Shown: positions 7,103 to 16,810, counted from the first letter of the stretch. The stretch is 64,000 nucleotides of DNA from an uncultured Mucilaginibacter sp. (GCF_913773635.1 NZ_CAJYGQ010000003.1:1-64000), one strand, 5' to 3'. Notes: a model not told the origin generated them from the sequence alone. A program made the numbers and translations.

Positions 7103-8191
7103 ATGCTACAATTATCCAAAACGCTTCGCCTTCTTCTGTTATTTATCCTCTCGGTAATTATACTTTACTATTCGAGTTCTGTGCTTATTCCGCTTACGTT
7201 TGGCGGTGTGCTGGCTATGTTATTAATGCCTTTAAGCAATTGGATGGAACGAATGGGATTGAACCGAGGTGTCTCCTCATTTATCAGTCTTTTTGTTTTT
7301 GCAGCCGTGCTTGCCGGCTTGGTTCTTTTGCTTAACTGGCAAATTGGCGACTTGCTTAAAGACTTTTCGAAGCTGCAAGACCAATTAATGAAGCTGTTTG
7401 AGCAAATTAAAGACTATGTACGTTCGCAGTTTGGCATTACAACCCGTCAGCAGGAAAAAATACTTCAGGAGCAGCAATCAGGCGGAATGGAAAAGGTTGC
7501 AGGCATAGCTATCGGAACGTTAACATCTACCATGAGCATTTTGGTTAGCTCAGTACTGGTGATGGTGTACGTATTCCTGTTTTTATACTTCCGTGGGCAT
7601 TTTAAAAACTTTGTACTGCGATTGGTTGATACACCTAATCATGCAACTGCCCAAAAGGTTATGCATAAGGCCAGCCGTGTTACCCAGCAATACATAACCG
7701 GCTTAGGAATTATGATTGTTATGCTTTGGTTTATGTACGGAATTGGTTTTTCAATTGTGGGTATTAAAAACGCCATATTCTTTGCCATCCTTTGCGGAAT
7801 ACTTGAAATTGTACCCTTTGCGGGTAACATTACCGGAACTTCAATTACAGTGCTTATTGCGTTTGCCCAGGGCGGAAGCATTGATATGGTAATTGGCGTG
7901 CTCGTAACCTATGCAATTGTGCAGTTTACGCAAACCTATGTGCTGGAGCCGTTGGTTGTTGGCAATCAGGTAAACTTAAACCCTTTATTTACTATTTTAA
8001 TAATAGTTATAGGCGAGGCAGTTTGGGGTATTTCAGGTATGGTGCTTGCCATACCACTTTTAGGTATGTTTAAGGCATTGTGTGATCATGTAGAGCCACT
8101 TAAACCGTACGGTTATTTAATTGGCAACCAGAATGCAAAGGAAGATAAAAGCTTTTTTAAAAAATACTTTGGCGATAAGGATGACAATTAA
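7103..8191 (+). CDS. AI-2E family transporter (PerM/YdiK-like permease)
   Basis: 362 residues, of usual length for the family. About eight membrane helices: two at the N-terminus (residues 8-50), one near 60-80, then a soluble stretch of about 60 residues (KDFSKLQDQLMKLFEQ), and five in the C-terminal half. The conserved C-terminal block includes LEIVPFAGNITG and TQTYVLEPLVVGNQVNLNP. Members export small molecules or act as ion-coupled transporters in the inner membrane; substrate cannot be assigned. Its stop lies 3 bp from that of convergent recO. Confidence 0.85.
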   Translation: MLQLSKTLRLLLLFILSVIILYYSSSVLIPLTFGGVLAMLLMPLSNWMERMGLNRGVSSFISLFVFAAVLAGLVLLLNWQIGDLLKDFSKLQDQLMKLFEQIKDYVRSQFGITTRQQEKILQEQQSGGMEKVAGIAIGTLTSTMSILVSSVLVMVYVFLFLYFRGHFKNFVLRLVDTPNHATAQKVMHKASRVTQQYITGLGIMIVMLWFMYGIGFSIVGIKNAIFFAILCGILEIVPFAGNITGTSITVLIAFAQGGSIDMVIGVLVTYAIVQFTQTYVLEPLVVGNQVNLNPLFTILIIVIGEAVWGISGMVLAIPLLGMFKALCDHVEPLKPYGYLIGNQNAKEDKSFFKKYFGDKDDN

Positions 8192-8194
8192 GGT

Positions 8195-8920
8195 TTAACT
8201 TAAAATTTCTTCCAAAACATCTTGCGATCGGATGTTGCCAAAGCCTTCAACGTGAAGCGCATAATACTCCAGCAGCCTGCTAAGTAAATATCGGCGTTCT
8301 GTATTGGTAAGCACTATGGTTGAAAGATTATTGTAGCCGTATATAAGCAATTGCTTAAAGTGAGCTGTATGGGGTGGAGATAAATAGAAGTTGCTTTCTG
8401 GTCGGGTATTGCTGAAAACGCCATTGTGCAAATCAAAGTAAGCAGTGTTAACGGCATTAACGTCACTAGGGAAAAAACCAAGGAAGCGCGTTAGGCCAAT
8501 CATAAACACCAGGTGAAAGTTAGCTATGCCAGCGTCAAGGTTATCCAGCAGCTCAATACTTCCAAAAATGTAATCAAACATTTGTTCATCAGGCACCTGC
8601 TGTTTTATGGCCTTGTACAATATTTCGTTAAGAAACATGGTGATGCTGCTTTTGGCAATATCGTAAGGAATATGCTTTAAAATTACCGCAGCCTTAATTT
8701 CTTTAATTCGTTGAATTGAGCCTGTTGATTTATGGTAAACTACCAAATCGAGCAGGTGAAGTGGCTGGAGCATATTGCGCGAAACTTTAGCCTTAGGTTT
8801 ATTTACTCCGTTAATGATGTATGATTGTACGCCCAGTTTTTCGGTAAACAGTTGCACAATAACACTAGCCTCCCCATAATCGGTAACTTTTAAAACTATT
8901 GCTCGGGTTTTATGAAGCAT
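8195..8920 (-). CDS. recO: DNA repair protein RecO
   Basis: 241 residues, typical for Bacteroidota RecO. The N-terminal OB-fold begins MLHKTRAIVLKVTDYGEAS and continues with LFTEKLGVQSYIINGV. The helical C-terminal part follows with SIELLDNLD and GLTRFLGFFP. The zinc cysteines of some RecO proteins are absent, as is common in this phylum. RecO loads RecA with RecR during RecF-pathway repair. Upstream, on the minus strand, TACTTTTG at 8981-8988 may be the -7 element. It is divergent from the SDR gene. Confidence 0.9.
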   Translation of the reverse strand: MLHKTRAIVLKVTDYGEASVIVQLFTEKLGVQSYIINGVNKPKAKVSRNMLQPLHLLDLVVYHKSTGSIQRIKEIKAAVILKHIPYDIAKSSITMFLNEILYKAIKQQVPDEQMFDYIFGSIELLDNLDAGIANFHLVFMIGLTRFLGFFPSDVNAVNTAYFDLHNGVFSNTRPESNFYLSPPHTAHFKQLLIYGYNNLSTIVLTNTERRYLLSRLLEYYALHVEGFGNIRSQDVLEEILS

Positions 8921-9065
8921 ATGATGATTGCCGTGCTTTTGTATGAAAGATTTATAAGGCTAATCTTTCTTAGTAAGCTGCAAAAGTAAGCATTGTGTTG
9001 CCCGGCAATTAATTTTATCATGAATATAGTTGAGCTTACCATTATACCCGCTATTTTGCAACATT

Positions 9066-9842
9066 ATGAATTTGAAACTTAAAGACAAAGTTGCTTTAGT
9101 ACTTGCCTCAAGTAAGGGGCTTGGCAAGGCTGTTGCAAAAACATTGGCTGCCGAAGGGTGCCGCATCATAATAGCCTCTCGTAACAGTGATGACCTTAAA
9201 GCAGCAGCTAAAGAAATTGAAGAATTAACCGGAAGTGCAGTTACTTGCATAGCTGCTGATGTATCAAAGGCAGAAGAAGTTGAACAACTGATAGGCCACG
9301 TTGCAAGCCGGTTCCAAAGTGTCGATATCTTAATTAATAATGCCGGAGGGCCACCTTTTGCCGGCTTTGAAGACTTTAACGATAACGATTGGCAAAGGGC
9401 ATTTGAACTTAATTTGTTAAGTTTTGCCCGAACGAGTCGCTTGGTACTGCCCTATATGATGCAAACAGGCAGTGGCCGAATCATAAATATTATCAGCGGG
9501 TCGGTCAAATCGGTGCTTGCTAATTCTGTATTGTCAACCAGTATGCGTATGGGAGTAGTGGGCATGGCCAAAATGATGGCCGATGAATTAGGGCCCTATA
9601 ACATTACAGTAAATAACGTTGCGCCCGGTTTAATTTTAACAGATCGTATAAAGCATACGTTACCCAAGGGTGTCGATTTAAATGAAGCTTTAAAGCAAAG
9701 AGCTGAAAATATACCATTAAGGCGAATTGGTAAGCCCGAAGAACTTGCCGCCCTTGTGGCGTTCCTGGCATCTGAACAAGCCTCGTATATTACAGGAACC
9801 ACCATTCAGGTTGATGGCGGGGCAAACCGGAGCATTTTTTAA
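9066..9842 (+). CDS. SDR family oxidoreductase with non-canonical active site
   Basis: 258 residues from the ATG at 9066 (MNLKLKDK); the frame is open from 9030, but no better start exists there. The Rossmann fold is clear: LASSKGLG in place of TGxxxGxG, ADVS near 65, NNAGG at 91-95, and a C-terminal ITGTTIQVDGG. The tetrad is altered: Ser144 is present, but the expected YxxxK reads STSMR at 157-161, so Tyr and Lys are replaced by Ser and Arg. This fits the FabG-like SDR subgroup known for lacking a perfect cofactor motif and tetrad. Substrate is unknown. Its TAA overlaps the stop of convergent pnuC. Confidence 0.8.
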   Translation: MNLKLKDKVALVLASSKGLGKAVAKTLAAEGCRIIIASRNSDDLKAAAKEIEELTGSAVTCIAADVSKAEEVEQLIGHVASRFQSVDILINNAGGPPFAGFEDFNDNDWQRAFELNLLSFARTSRLVLPYMMQTGSGRIINIISGSVKSVLANSVLSTSMRMGVVGMAKMMADELGPYNITVNNVAPGLILTDRIKHTLPKGVDLNEALKQRAENIPLRRIGKPEELAALVAFLASEQASYITGTTIQVDGGANRSIF

Positions 9843-10468
9843 TGTTGCTGTTTTTGTAAACGCAGCTCTTTGCGCCAATCATAATACCCCTTAGCTGCAA
9901 GCAGCGCGTAAATGGCAAACATGATAGCTGTTGGTTCAAGCTGTTTCGATGCATATATTAAAACGTATATGATGTCAACAAAAATCCATATCAACCAATT
10001 CTCTAAAACCTTACGAGCCATGTAAACCTGCGCTGTAAGGCTCAATACCGTGCAAAAGCTATCCAGGAATGGGTAGGCGGCCGGACTATAGTTTAAAATG
10101 TTGCTTAAATAAACCAGGGTAAAGCCCAGTAACGGCGTAATTGCAGCCGTTATAAGTATTGCTGTTTCTACTTGATTGATAGTTATATGCACCACAGGCA
10201 CTTTGGCACTATTATCCGGCTGTTTGCTCCAGTAATACCAGCCGTAAATATTTATACAAAACAAGTAAGCGTTTTGTAGCATATCGGCGTAAAGGCCGTT
10301 TTGAGCAAAAATGTAAATGTAAATGCCGGTGCTTACTATGGCAAAGGGCCAGTTCCAAATATTGTTGCGGGCTGCAAGGTACACACATAGCAAGCCGCAG
10401 CAAACACCTGTCAATTCGAGTATACTTTGGTGTTTAAGCCAGTTGACAATTTCGCTCAGGAGATGCAT
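9839..10468 (-). CDS. pnuC: PnuC-family vitamin/nicotinamide riboside transporter
   Basis: 209 residues from the ATG at 10468. Seven membrane helices are expected, starting with ILELTGVCCGLLCVYLAARN and followed by the conserved WNWPFAIVSTGIYIY and INIYGWYYW blocks typical of PnuC. PnuC moves nicotinamide riboside by facilitated diffusion; Bacteroidota paralogues (PnuT) carry thiamine. No TPP or NAD riboswitch was seen in the 400 bp upstream and no vitamin kinase gene is adjacent, so the substrate is open. Confidence 0.8.
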   Translation of the reverse strand: MHLLSEIVNWLKHQSILELTGVCCGLLCVYLAARNNIWNWPFAIVSTGIYIYIFAQNGLYADMLQNAYLFCINIYGWYYWSKQPDNSAKVPVVHITINQVETAILITAAITPLLGFTLVYLSNILNYSPAAYPFLDSFCTVLSLTAQVYMARKVLENWLIWIFVDIIYVLIYASKQLEPTAIMFAIYALLAAKGYYDWRKELRLQKQQH

Positions 10469-10881
10469 TGTCAAATATACTTTTCAATATTAAGTAAGAC
10501 AAGAACACGCATTATCATAAAATGTTAGTAACTGTTAACATTCTTGTAGTAATTATCATACACAATCTAAAGTTGTGTGTATGTTATAAAGGAATTGTAG
10601 TTTAATTGATACAACTTTCGGGGGTTTTATTAATCATTTATCTATTAAATTATTCACTTTTGATTATAACTCAGTATAAATTGGTAAGTGTTTGAAATTA
10701 TAAATCTCCTATATAAAATGCTCGAATTGGTAGATTTATTATGAAAATGATAATTGACGAATACAGCTCCAATTGATAATAATTCTTGCTATTTGTTAAT
10801 AAAGCATTGAAAAGCAATAACTTATAAGTATATTTTCAATGGTTATTAATGTGTTGTGAGAACTAGATGACTAGGAGGTAA
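10469..10881. other. AT-rich intergenic region
   Basis: No gene seen. The only clear structure is a short hairpin with arms ACACAA/TTGTGT at 10560-10578. It must hold the pnuC promoter on the minus strand, but no full consensus was found. Confidence 0.4.
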
Positions 10882-11123
10882 ATGGATTCAAGGCTTATTT
10901 TTTTGGGTGGTTCAAAAAGTTTGGCTTCACTTTTGTAAATAACATTACGACTCTGCATCTAAGTGAAAAACAAAATAAAGTAACATCTACCTATGTTACA
11001 ACATTTATGAAAGAGAATTCTCAGGCACCCAAGTTGAGATGATTTTGTTCTTTGTTTTGGGTTTAATCAATAGTTTAAATTAATTAGGGGAAAGGGAGCT
11101 TCGAAAGTAGCTCTCTTTTTTTT
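10882..11123 (+). ncRNA. Candidate small RNA or leader-peptide transcript
   Basis: A strong intrinsic terminator at 11094-11123 points rightward, yet no gene of ordinary size lies upstream of it on that strand. The transcript body contains a perfect 7-bp hairpin GTAACAT/ATGTTAC (10980-10999) and the palindrome GAGAATTCTC. It also contains an 18-codon frame (10882-10938, starting MDSRLIFLGG) preceded by AGGAGG 3 bp before the ATG, which is striking in a phylum that seldom uses Shine-Dalgarno sites. A second tiny frame starts at the ATG near 11007. It may be a regulatory RNA (6S-like length is possible but conserved features were not verified) or a peptide gene. The 5' end is unknown; coordinates are minimal. 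Confidence 0.35.
11094..11123 (+). terminator. Orphan intrinsic terminator
   Basis: GGGAGCT and AGCTCTC form a 7-bp stem (one wobble) with an 8-nt loop, followed by eight or nine Ts. It converges with the terminator of the TPR gene. Confidence 0.75.
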
Positions 11124-11141
11124 ATTCAAATTTTAAGCAAA

Positions 11142-11172
11142 TAAAAAAGCTCCGGAAGTTTAATTCCGAAGC
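11142..11172 (-). terminator. Terminator of the TPR-protein gene
   Basis: On the minus strand, GCTTCGGAA pairs with TTCCGGAGC (one wobble) and is followed by TTTTTTAT. It lies 30 bp past the TPR stop. Confidence 0.75.
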
Positions 11173-11203
11173 CCTACTTAAAACTATTGTTTGAACTTAT
11201 TAA

Positions 11204-12607
11204 TTAGCGAGTGTAACGATTTATTATATCAAGAATTACCTTGTTTTTTTGTAGCTGTGGAAGGTAATCAAATAAAATATAATGCTTATCGGGGTCTGAG
11301 GTTAAAGCAAGCTCAAGGTTAGCCAAGGCTTCATTATAATCACCTTTAGCAAACAGGTAAGCAACCATCCGATAGTAAAGTTCTGCTGCCTCAGGATTAT
11401 TTTTTATGGCGTTAGCAATTACCTCAATAGCATCAATCAGTCTTTCCTGTTCATACATTATTGATGAATAGTCGAGCCATGCATCAACATCAAGCGGGTT
11501 TAGCTCTACCACCTTTTCGTAGGCCAGTTCGGCCTCAGGCAAATGGCCTAACTTATATTCTGCATCAGCAATTGCAAACCAATAGTCTGCATTCATAATG
11601 TCAAGATCAAGAGCTTTACGGTAAAAGTGCAAGGCCTCAAAGTACCGCTCTTCAAAATCAAGCGTTACGCCTATGCCAAACCAGGCATCGGCCAGTTTGC
11701 TGTCCATGCGCACGGCTTTTTTGTAAAAACCGCGTGCTTCATCCATCTGCTCCAACTTTTCGTAGCATTCACCTATGGCGCAATAGGTATCGGCATTTGG
11801 TTGCTCGTACTCAAAAGTTTGCCGGTAAACTTCAATGGCTTCAGCGTATTTTTCAAGGTTTACTAATGCATTACCTTTATTAAAGTAGGCAGATGCAAAA
11901 CTGTCTTTTATAAGTATAGCATAGTCATAGGCATCAATGGCTTTTTCAAACAAACCTAATTTTGTATAAGCATTACCTAGGTTATACCATGCAGCGTAAC
12001 TGTAGGGTTCGTTATCAATGTATTGCTGATAGAATTGAATACTCTCTTCCTGGTTGTCTATTACATCATAACAAAATGCCAATTCATAAAGCGCATCCTG
12101 GTTTTCCATGTTTTGCTTAAGGCACTCTTTTAAGTAATGAATAGCCATTTCATAATCGCCCATATTTTGATGAACATAGGCCATATGCAACAAAATATCG
12201 TCGGTTTCTTCGGCCATGCCAAGTGCTTTCTCGTAGTTTTCGAGTGCCTCGGTATAGCGGTCCATGCTTTCGTAAAGGTTTCCTCTTATAATATAAATGT
12301 CGGCGTCTGAGGCTTCAAGCAACGCAGCTTTATCAAGTGCGGCAAAGGCCTCTGTAACTTTATTAGTTACTACCAGTAACTGTGCTTGTTTAATTAAAAA
12401 TACCGCTGCAAAAGGATGCTGGCTTTTGGCATACTCTACAACCTGTAAAGCCTTCGCAGGGTCGTTTCTTTCAATGTAGTAATCAATTATATTCTCAAAT
12501 GCCTGAGCATCAAAAAAGTACTGGTCATGATTACGAATCATTTCTTCGTAGCGTTCTACCGAGAACTTTGGATCTTCAGTAAAACCAAATTCATATTCAT
12601 CTTCCAT
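11204..12607 (-). CDS. Tetratricopeptide-repeat protein
   Basis: 467 residues from the ATG at 12607 (MEDEYEFGF); the frame stays open to a GTG at 12655 and another ATG at 12625. About eleven TPR units fill the protein, e.g. AWYNLGNAYTKLGLFEKAID, AYFNKGNALVNLEKYAEAIE and AWFGIGVTLDFEERYFEALH. No signal peptide or enzyme domain, so it is probably a cytoplasmic scaffold for protein interactions. Similar proteins are common in Sphingobacteriaceae; the partner is unknown. Monocistronic by its terminator and the large upstream gap. Confidence 0.85.
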   Translation of the reverse strand: MEDEYEFGFTEDPKFSVERYEEMIRNHDQYFFDAQAFENIIDYYIERNDPAKALQVVEYAKSQHPFAAVFLIKQAQLLVVTNKVTEAFAALDKAALLEASDADIYIIRGNLYESMDRYTEALENYEKALGMAEETDDILLHMAYVHQNMGDYEMAIHYLKECLKQNMENQDALYELAFCYDVIDNQEESIQFYQQYIDNEPYSYAAWYNLGNAYTKLGLFEKAIDAYDYAILIKDSFASAYFNKGNALVNLEKYAEAIEVYRQTFEYEQPNADTYCAIGECYEKLEQMDEARGFYKKAVRMDSKLADAWFGIGVTLDFEERYFEALHFYRKALDLDIMNADYWFAIADAEYKLGHLPEAELAYEKVVELNPLDVDAWLDYSSIMYEQERLIDAIEVIANAIKNNPEAAELYYRMVAYLFAKGDYNEALANLELALTSDPDKHYILFDYLPQLQKNKVILDIINRYTR

Positions 12608-12985
12608 CTTATCTGGTTTATACATTACCTGTACCGGCCACAAACTGGCCTGCACAGGTAATAACTTTCAGTTTAAGTTACTATAATAAGCCGATGCCGG
12701 GTAATTAAGTTTTCAACATACAGCTATTGTGGATATTTTATTGGTTAAAGAATTGATTATTAACACAAACTTGATCCGGATTAATTCATGCTATTAAAAA
12801 GGGTTTGGTACCCGCCTTGGGGTTGGTCAGCACTCTTGGTATGAATTGGAATTTATTATACTAATATAAACGTTTTTTGCCCTCAAATTGTTGTTGCACC
12901 GGTTTAGCGTCACAGTTGGCAATTATTGCCTAAAATAACCGTTAACTAAACAGCTCAAATTTTTAACTTGGCTACATTATTAAAC
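12608..12985. other. Divergent promoter region, no gene seen
   Basis: About 380 bp between the divergent TPR and subtilase genes. No open frame of note, no strong hairpin and no full promoter consensus were found. Confidence 0.4.
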
Positions 12986-14629
12986 ATGATGAATACATAT
13001 AAAAACTTTATACCCGCACTGGCATTATGTGGCGCGTTACTTACTTCGGCTAACGTAAATGCCCAAACCGCACCTGCGCCGGTACCTGCACCGCCTCAAA
13101 ACTGGCACACTATGGACTTGACAGCCGATGGGTACTTTGGCATAAGCCTCAATAAAGCTTACCAGGCTTTAAAAGGTAAAAAAAGCAAGACTGTTGTTGT
13201 TGCCACTATTGATAGCGGTATTGATACTGCCCAGGCCGATTTAAAACCAGTGTTATGGGTTAATACTAAAGAAAAGGCAGGTAACGGTAAAGATGATGAT
13301 GGTAACGGTTACATTGATGATGTACACGGCTGGAACTTTTTAGGCGGCCCGGGCGGAAAGTGCGACTTTACCGAAACTACAGAAGAGGTACGTGAATACA
13401 ACCGCCTGAAAGGAAAATACCTGCAGGCCACTGAAGTCACAGCTACCGATAAAAAAGAGTTTAATTACTGGCAAAAGGTAAAGGTTACTTATGACTCTAC
13501 TATTGCCCAGTCATCAAGACAAACCCAGCAGTATGGCCAAATGATGAACGTGCTGATGGGAACCAGTGGTTACATAAAGCGTGAGCTTAAGTTGCCTGCA
13601 AACGGTACTTTTAAAGCAGCCGATCTGGAAAAGATAAAATCAACTAATGATACGGTAGTGCAAAGCAAAGGAGTTTGGGGCTATATTTTTGCCGAAGAAC
13701 CCAACTCAACAAACAGTGATGTATTAAAAGAAATAAGCGAAGCCCTTGCCAAATTCAACAACGATTTAAACCCCGACCTTGAAGCGCGCGCCCGTATTGT
13801 GGGTGATGACCCCAATGTTTGGGACTCTAAGCCATACGGCAGTCATCTTATAAAATTTGATGATGCATCACATGGTACAGGTGTTGCCGGTTTAATAGGC
13901 GCAGTGCGTGATAATAAATATGGTATAAATGGTGTGGCCGACAATGTGCGCATTATGGCTATCAAAGCCGTTCCAAACGGTGATGAGTATGATAAAGATA
14001 TTGCCAAGGCAATACGTTATGCTGTTGATAACGGAGCCAAAATCATAAATATGAGTTTTGGCAAAAAACTATCGCCGCATAAAAAATGGGTTGATGATGC
14101 GTTTAAGTATGCTGCCGAAAAAGATGTATTGCTTGTACAGGCCGCAGGTAATGATCATCAGGATGTTGATGCTAAACCAACTTACCCTAATGATCAGTTT
14201 GAGGATGGCTCGGCAACTGATGCTGCCAACCTGCTTTGCGTGGGCGCTTCATCAGCAAAAAAAGGCGAGAACCTGCCGGGCGATTTCAGTAATTATGGAA
14301 AAAACAACGTTGACGTGTTTGCACCGGGTGTAAAAGTAACATCAGTTGATAAAGATGCGGAGTTTAACACCGCCGATGGTACCAGCTTTGCTTCTCCTAT
14401 TACTGCAGGTGTTGCTGCATTGCTTTTAGAATACTATCCAAATTTGAGTGCACGCCAGCTTAAGCAAATCATTATGCAGTCGGCAAAGCCTTTAACAGGT
14501 GTTATGGTTAAAAAACCTGGCAGTGATGAGCGTGTTGACTTTACAACCCTTAGTAAAACAGGAGGTGTTGTTAACGCTTTTGATGCGGTTCAAATAGCTG
14601 CGAAAACCAAAGGCGATCGTAAAAACTAA
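12986..14629 (+). CDS. S8 family serine peptidase (subtilase)
   Basis: 547 residues from the ATG at 12986 (MMNTYKNF); a TTG at 12968 is less likely. A signal peptide is clear, with cleavage near VNAQ, so it is exported. The triad is visible: Asp76 in ATIDSGID, His296 in ASHGTGVAG and Ser467 in DGTSFASP. About 220 residues separate Asp and His, much more than in subtilisin, due to an insertion with basic and acidic repeats (about 120-230); this is typical of a Bacteroidota subgroup. No T9SS C-terminal sorting domain is seen, so it is likely periplasmic or outer-membrane associated. Substrate unknown. Confidence 0.88.
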   Translation: MMNTYKNFIPALALCGALLTSANVNAQTAPAPVPAPPQNWHTMDLTADGYFGISLNKAYQALKGKKSKTVVVATIDSGIDTAQADLKPVLWVNTKEKAGNGKDDDGNGYIDDVHGWNFLGGPGGKCDFTETTEEVREYNRLKGKYLQATEVTATDKKEFNYWQKVKVTYDSTIAQSSRQTQQYGQMMNVLMGTSGYIKRELKLPANGTFKAADLEKIKSTNDTVVQSKGVWGYIFAEEPNSTNSDVLKEISEALAKFNNDLNPDLEARARIVGDDPNVWDSKPYGSHLIKFDDASHGTGVAGLIGAVRDNKYGINGVADNVRIMAIKAVPNGDEYDKDIAKAIRYAVDNGAKIINMSFGKKLSPHKKWVDDAFKYAAEKDVLLVQAAGNDHQDVDAKPTYPNDQFEDGSATDAANLLCVGASSAKKGENLPGDFSNYGKNNVDVFAPGVKVTSVDKDAEFNTADGTSFASPITAGVAALLLEYYPNLSARQLKQIIMQSAKPLTGVMVKKPGSDERVDFTTLSKTGGVVNAFDAVQIAAKTKGDRKN

Positions 14630-14653
14630 ACTTGCTTCAGTTAATTGTATATG

Positions 14654-14685
14654 AAAAAAGCGGGCATTAAACCCGCTTTTTTTTG
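14654..14685. terminator. Bidirectional terminator
   Basis: AAAAAGCGGG and CCCGCTTTTT pair with a 7-nt loop, with A-run and T-run on either side. It serves the subtilase gene and the convergent DUF4153 gene. Confidence 0.85.
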
Positions 14686-14695
14686 TTTTAAATGA

Positions 14696-16618
14696 TTACC
14701 ATTTAATAAGTATTGCCCCTAACGCGTAGGTTATCTCAAACCGTTTGCCCTTGGCTGGTTTGTTAAGGTTTACCTGGGTTAGCCTTAATGTAACTACATG
14801 CTTGCCGCAGTTCCGGGTCATGGTAAGTTTACTTTGAGGCAGTGTATAGCTCGAAAAGTTGGAGCTTGACCCCTTGGTGTTCTCCAGCTTTTTAAGGCTT
14901 GCTGTGTCGGCAAGTATTTCATTTGCCCACTTTTCAAGCTCAAAACTGGCGCTCTCATTGCCAATTTGTATAACCTGTGTGCTTCTGAAAGTATCAATGT
15001 GCTTAACCTCCGTATTGTTAATCTTATATTCAATGGTTGTAGGTTTCAATGTATCGGGCGATCCGTTCAAAGTAAGATCATTAATGAGGTAATCATACCC
15101 TTTAATATCAATCACGCTCATCTCTTCGATAGTGAATCCAATGCGTTCGTTTTCTATATAAGTGTTGCCTTCTGTATCTTCATCACGCCAATAACCCCAG
15201 TACTCTTCAAGGTTTAATTGTTTTTTTACCCACTCAAGCTTCAGCGATATGGCTTCATACCGATGAAGCTTTGCAGTTTTTGAGTTGTTTTTATGAATAA
15301 GTGAATCTGATACCTTTTTAAGGTCTTTTGTAAAGTAAGGTTGTAGTGCTGTAATGTCATGCTGGCTAATCAGGTAGTCAATAACAGCTACGGCATGATT
15401 ACCGTCTCTTTTTGAAATGCTCTTACTTACAGGTTGGAGTTTTGAATTGCTGAAGGCTTTATTCTTAATAAATATTTCTTTTAAAATACGTAGCTGAGAC
15501 ATCTTTGCCACGTTAAAAGCACTTAAGGGCCCGTATACCGATACGAGTGTTAATAAACATAATGATATGGGAATTAACTTTATGTTTTGCTTTTTTGAAA
15601 CCAGGAAGTAAATGCTGATGAACAAAAGCCAAAAGGCCAGTACAACCAAAAAGTACCTTAGCTCCGTTATGCCGTACGTAAAAACCCTGGTGCCGGTAGC
15701 TACAAACAGCAGTACAATAAGCGGAAGGAGTAGTAAGTAGAAGCTTTTGGAAAAAGTTTTAATCCACCTGTTATCGTCTTGATTGCGGATGGGGTAAACC
15801 AGTAAGTTCGACAAGATGCCGAAAACTGCATAGCCTAATATCAGGCTTGATACCAGCCCTTTTGGTAATTGCCAGCTAATTAATATCTTACCCTCATAGG
15901 CTAATAGAATTATTACGTAAACTGATGCAAGCGGTATTAAAACGTATTGGGTGAAAATTTTTAAACCTTTGGGGTAGCTGTAGTCTTGGTTGAGTGCTTG
16001 GGTGCTTGCAGGCACGCCCGCTAAAAAGAACGTTGTGCTAAAAAGGCCCACAATTAACACCCATAGGGTGGCAAATGTATCCCACTCAAAGTTTGCGTTA
16101 AACAAAAAATTAATTGCACCTATAGCAGCCGTTAGGCCAATAAACAAAACAGCGCTGTACAATGCGCTGGTTAAAAAGCGTAAAAAGAGCGTTTCGTTGA
16201 ATTGCCAAAAGCTTTGTACAGAATTGCCTTTTGTAAATGCCGCAAAAGCAACAAGCAGGTGAAATGCAAAACTGAGCAACAGGAATTTTAAAATATCGGT
16301 TGTCTGCTCAAATGGATTAATGCTCCAGGTAATTGCACATGTCAACAATACTGCCAGCAATCGTAATAACCACAACTGGCCTTTGCTTAATGCGCGGCTT
16401 TCGCTATACAGGGTAGCCGAAAGTGATAACAACAGCCCAAGGTTTGCGCCGGTAATTAGCTGCCAACATAAGCCTTGACCATCATAATTAATTGAGTTTA
16501 ACTCTATATTAGCAATTGCAGCAACTGTGCCTGTAAGCGCAAATAAAACCTCCAGCGGAAAGCGTTTGAGCACGGCAGCTGCCCCGTAAATGAGGTTTTT
16601 TAACGATATGAATTTCAT
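14696..16618 (-). CDS. DUF4153 membrane protein
   Basis: 640 residues. The first 380 contain about eleven hydrophobic helices (e.g. VLFALTGTVAAIANIEL, LLLLPLIVLLFVATGTRVF, YGITELRYFLVVLAFWLLFI). The last 260 residues form a soluble domain with several beta strands. The pattern YGITELRYFLV is characteristic of DUF4153. Function is unknown; an inner-membrane location is clear. It is divergent from pdhB. Confidence 0.75.
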   Translation of the reverse strand: MKFISLKNLIYGAAAVLKRFPLEVLFALTGTVAAIANIELNSINYDGQGLCWQLITGANLGLLLSLSATLYSESRALSKGQLWLLRLLAVLLTCAITWSINPFEQTTDILKFLLLSFAFHLLVAFAAFTKGNSVQSFWQFNETLFLRFLTSALYSAVLFIGLTAAIGAINFLFNANFEWDTFATLWVLIVGLFSTTFFLAGVPASTQALNQDYSYPKGLKIFTQYVLIPLASVYVIILLAYEGKILISWQLPKGLVSSLILGYAVFGILSNLLVYPIRNQDDNRWIKTFSKSFYLLLLPLIVLLFVATGTRVFTYGITELRYFLVVLAFWLLFISIYFLVSKKQNIKLIPISLCLLTLVSVYGPLSAFNVAKMSQLRILKEIFIKNKAFSNSKLQPVSKSISKRDGNHAVAVIDYLISQHDITALQPYFTKDLKKVSDSLIHKNNSKTAKLHRYEAISLKLEWVKKQLNLEEYWGYWRDEDTEGNTYIENERIGFTIEEMSVIDIKGYDYLINDLTLNGSPDTLKPTTIEYKINNTEVKHIDTFRSTQVIQIGNESASFELEKWANEILADTASLKKLENTKGSSSNFSSYTLPQSKLTMTRNCGKHVVTLRLTQVNLNKPAKGKRFEITYALGAILIKW

Positions 16619-16780
16619 GGTTTAAGCAATAAGACTAAGTTAAGCCTGAAAGGTAGCAAAGTTTGCTCATTATGAGTGTTATTGTTGTTTAATGATTTTA
16701 TAAACAAAGGCCGGTTAACCTGCTGCAAAATCAAATTTTTATAAAAATAAATTTACCGTTTCATCTTTTGCGGCGGCAGG

Positions 16781-16810
16781 TTGTTTTTACCGCGCCATTA
16801 GCTATATTTG
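16781..16810 (+). promoter_or_regulatory. Promoter of pdhB
   Basis: TTG (16781-16783), 19 bp, then TATATTTG (16803-16810): an exact Bacteroidota consensus. Predicted start of transcription near 16817 excludes the upstream TTG start in the same frame and supports the ATG at 16841. Confidence 0.8.

Noticed and set aside
10475..10700. Thiamine riboswitch upstream of pnuC
   Set aside because: The conserved CTGAGA and GATAATGC-type elements are absent on the minus strand.
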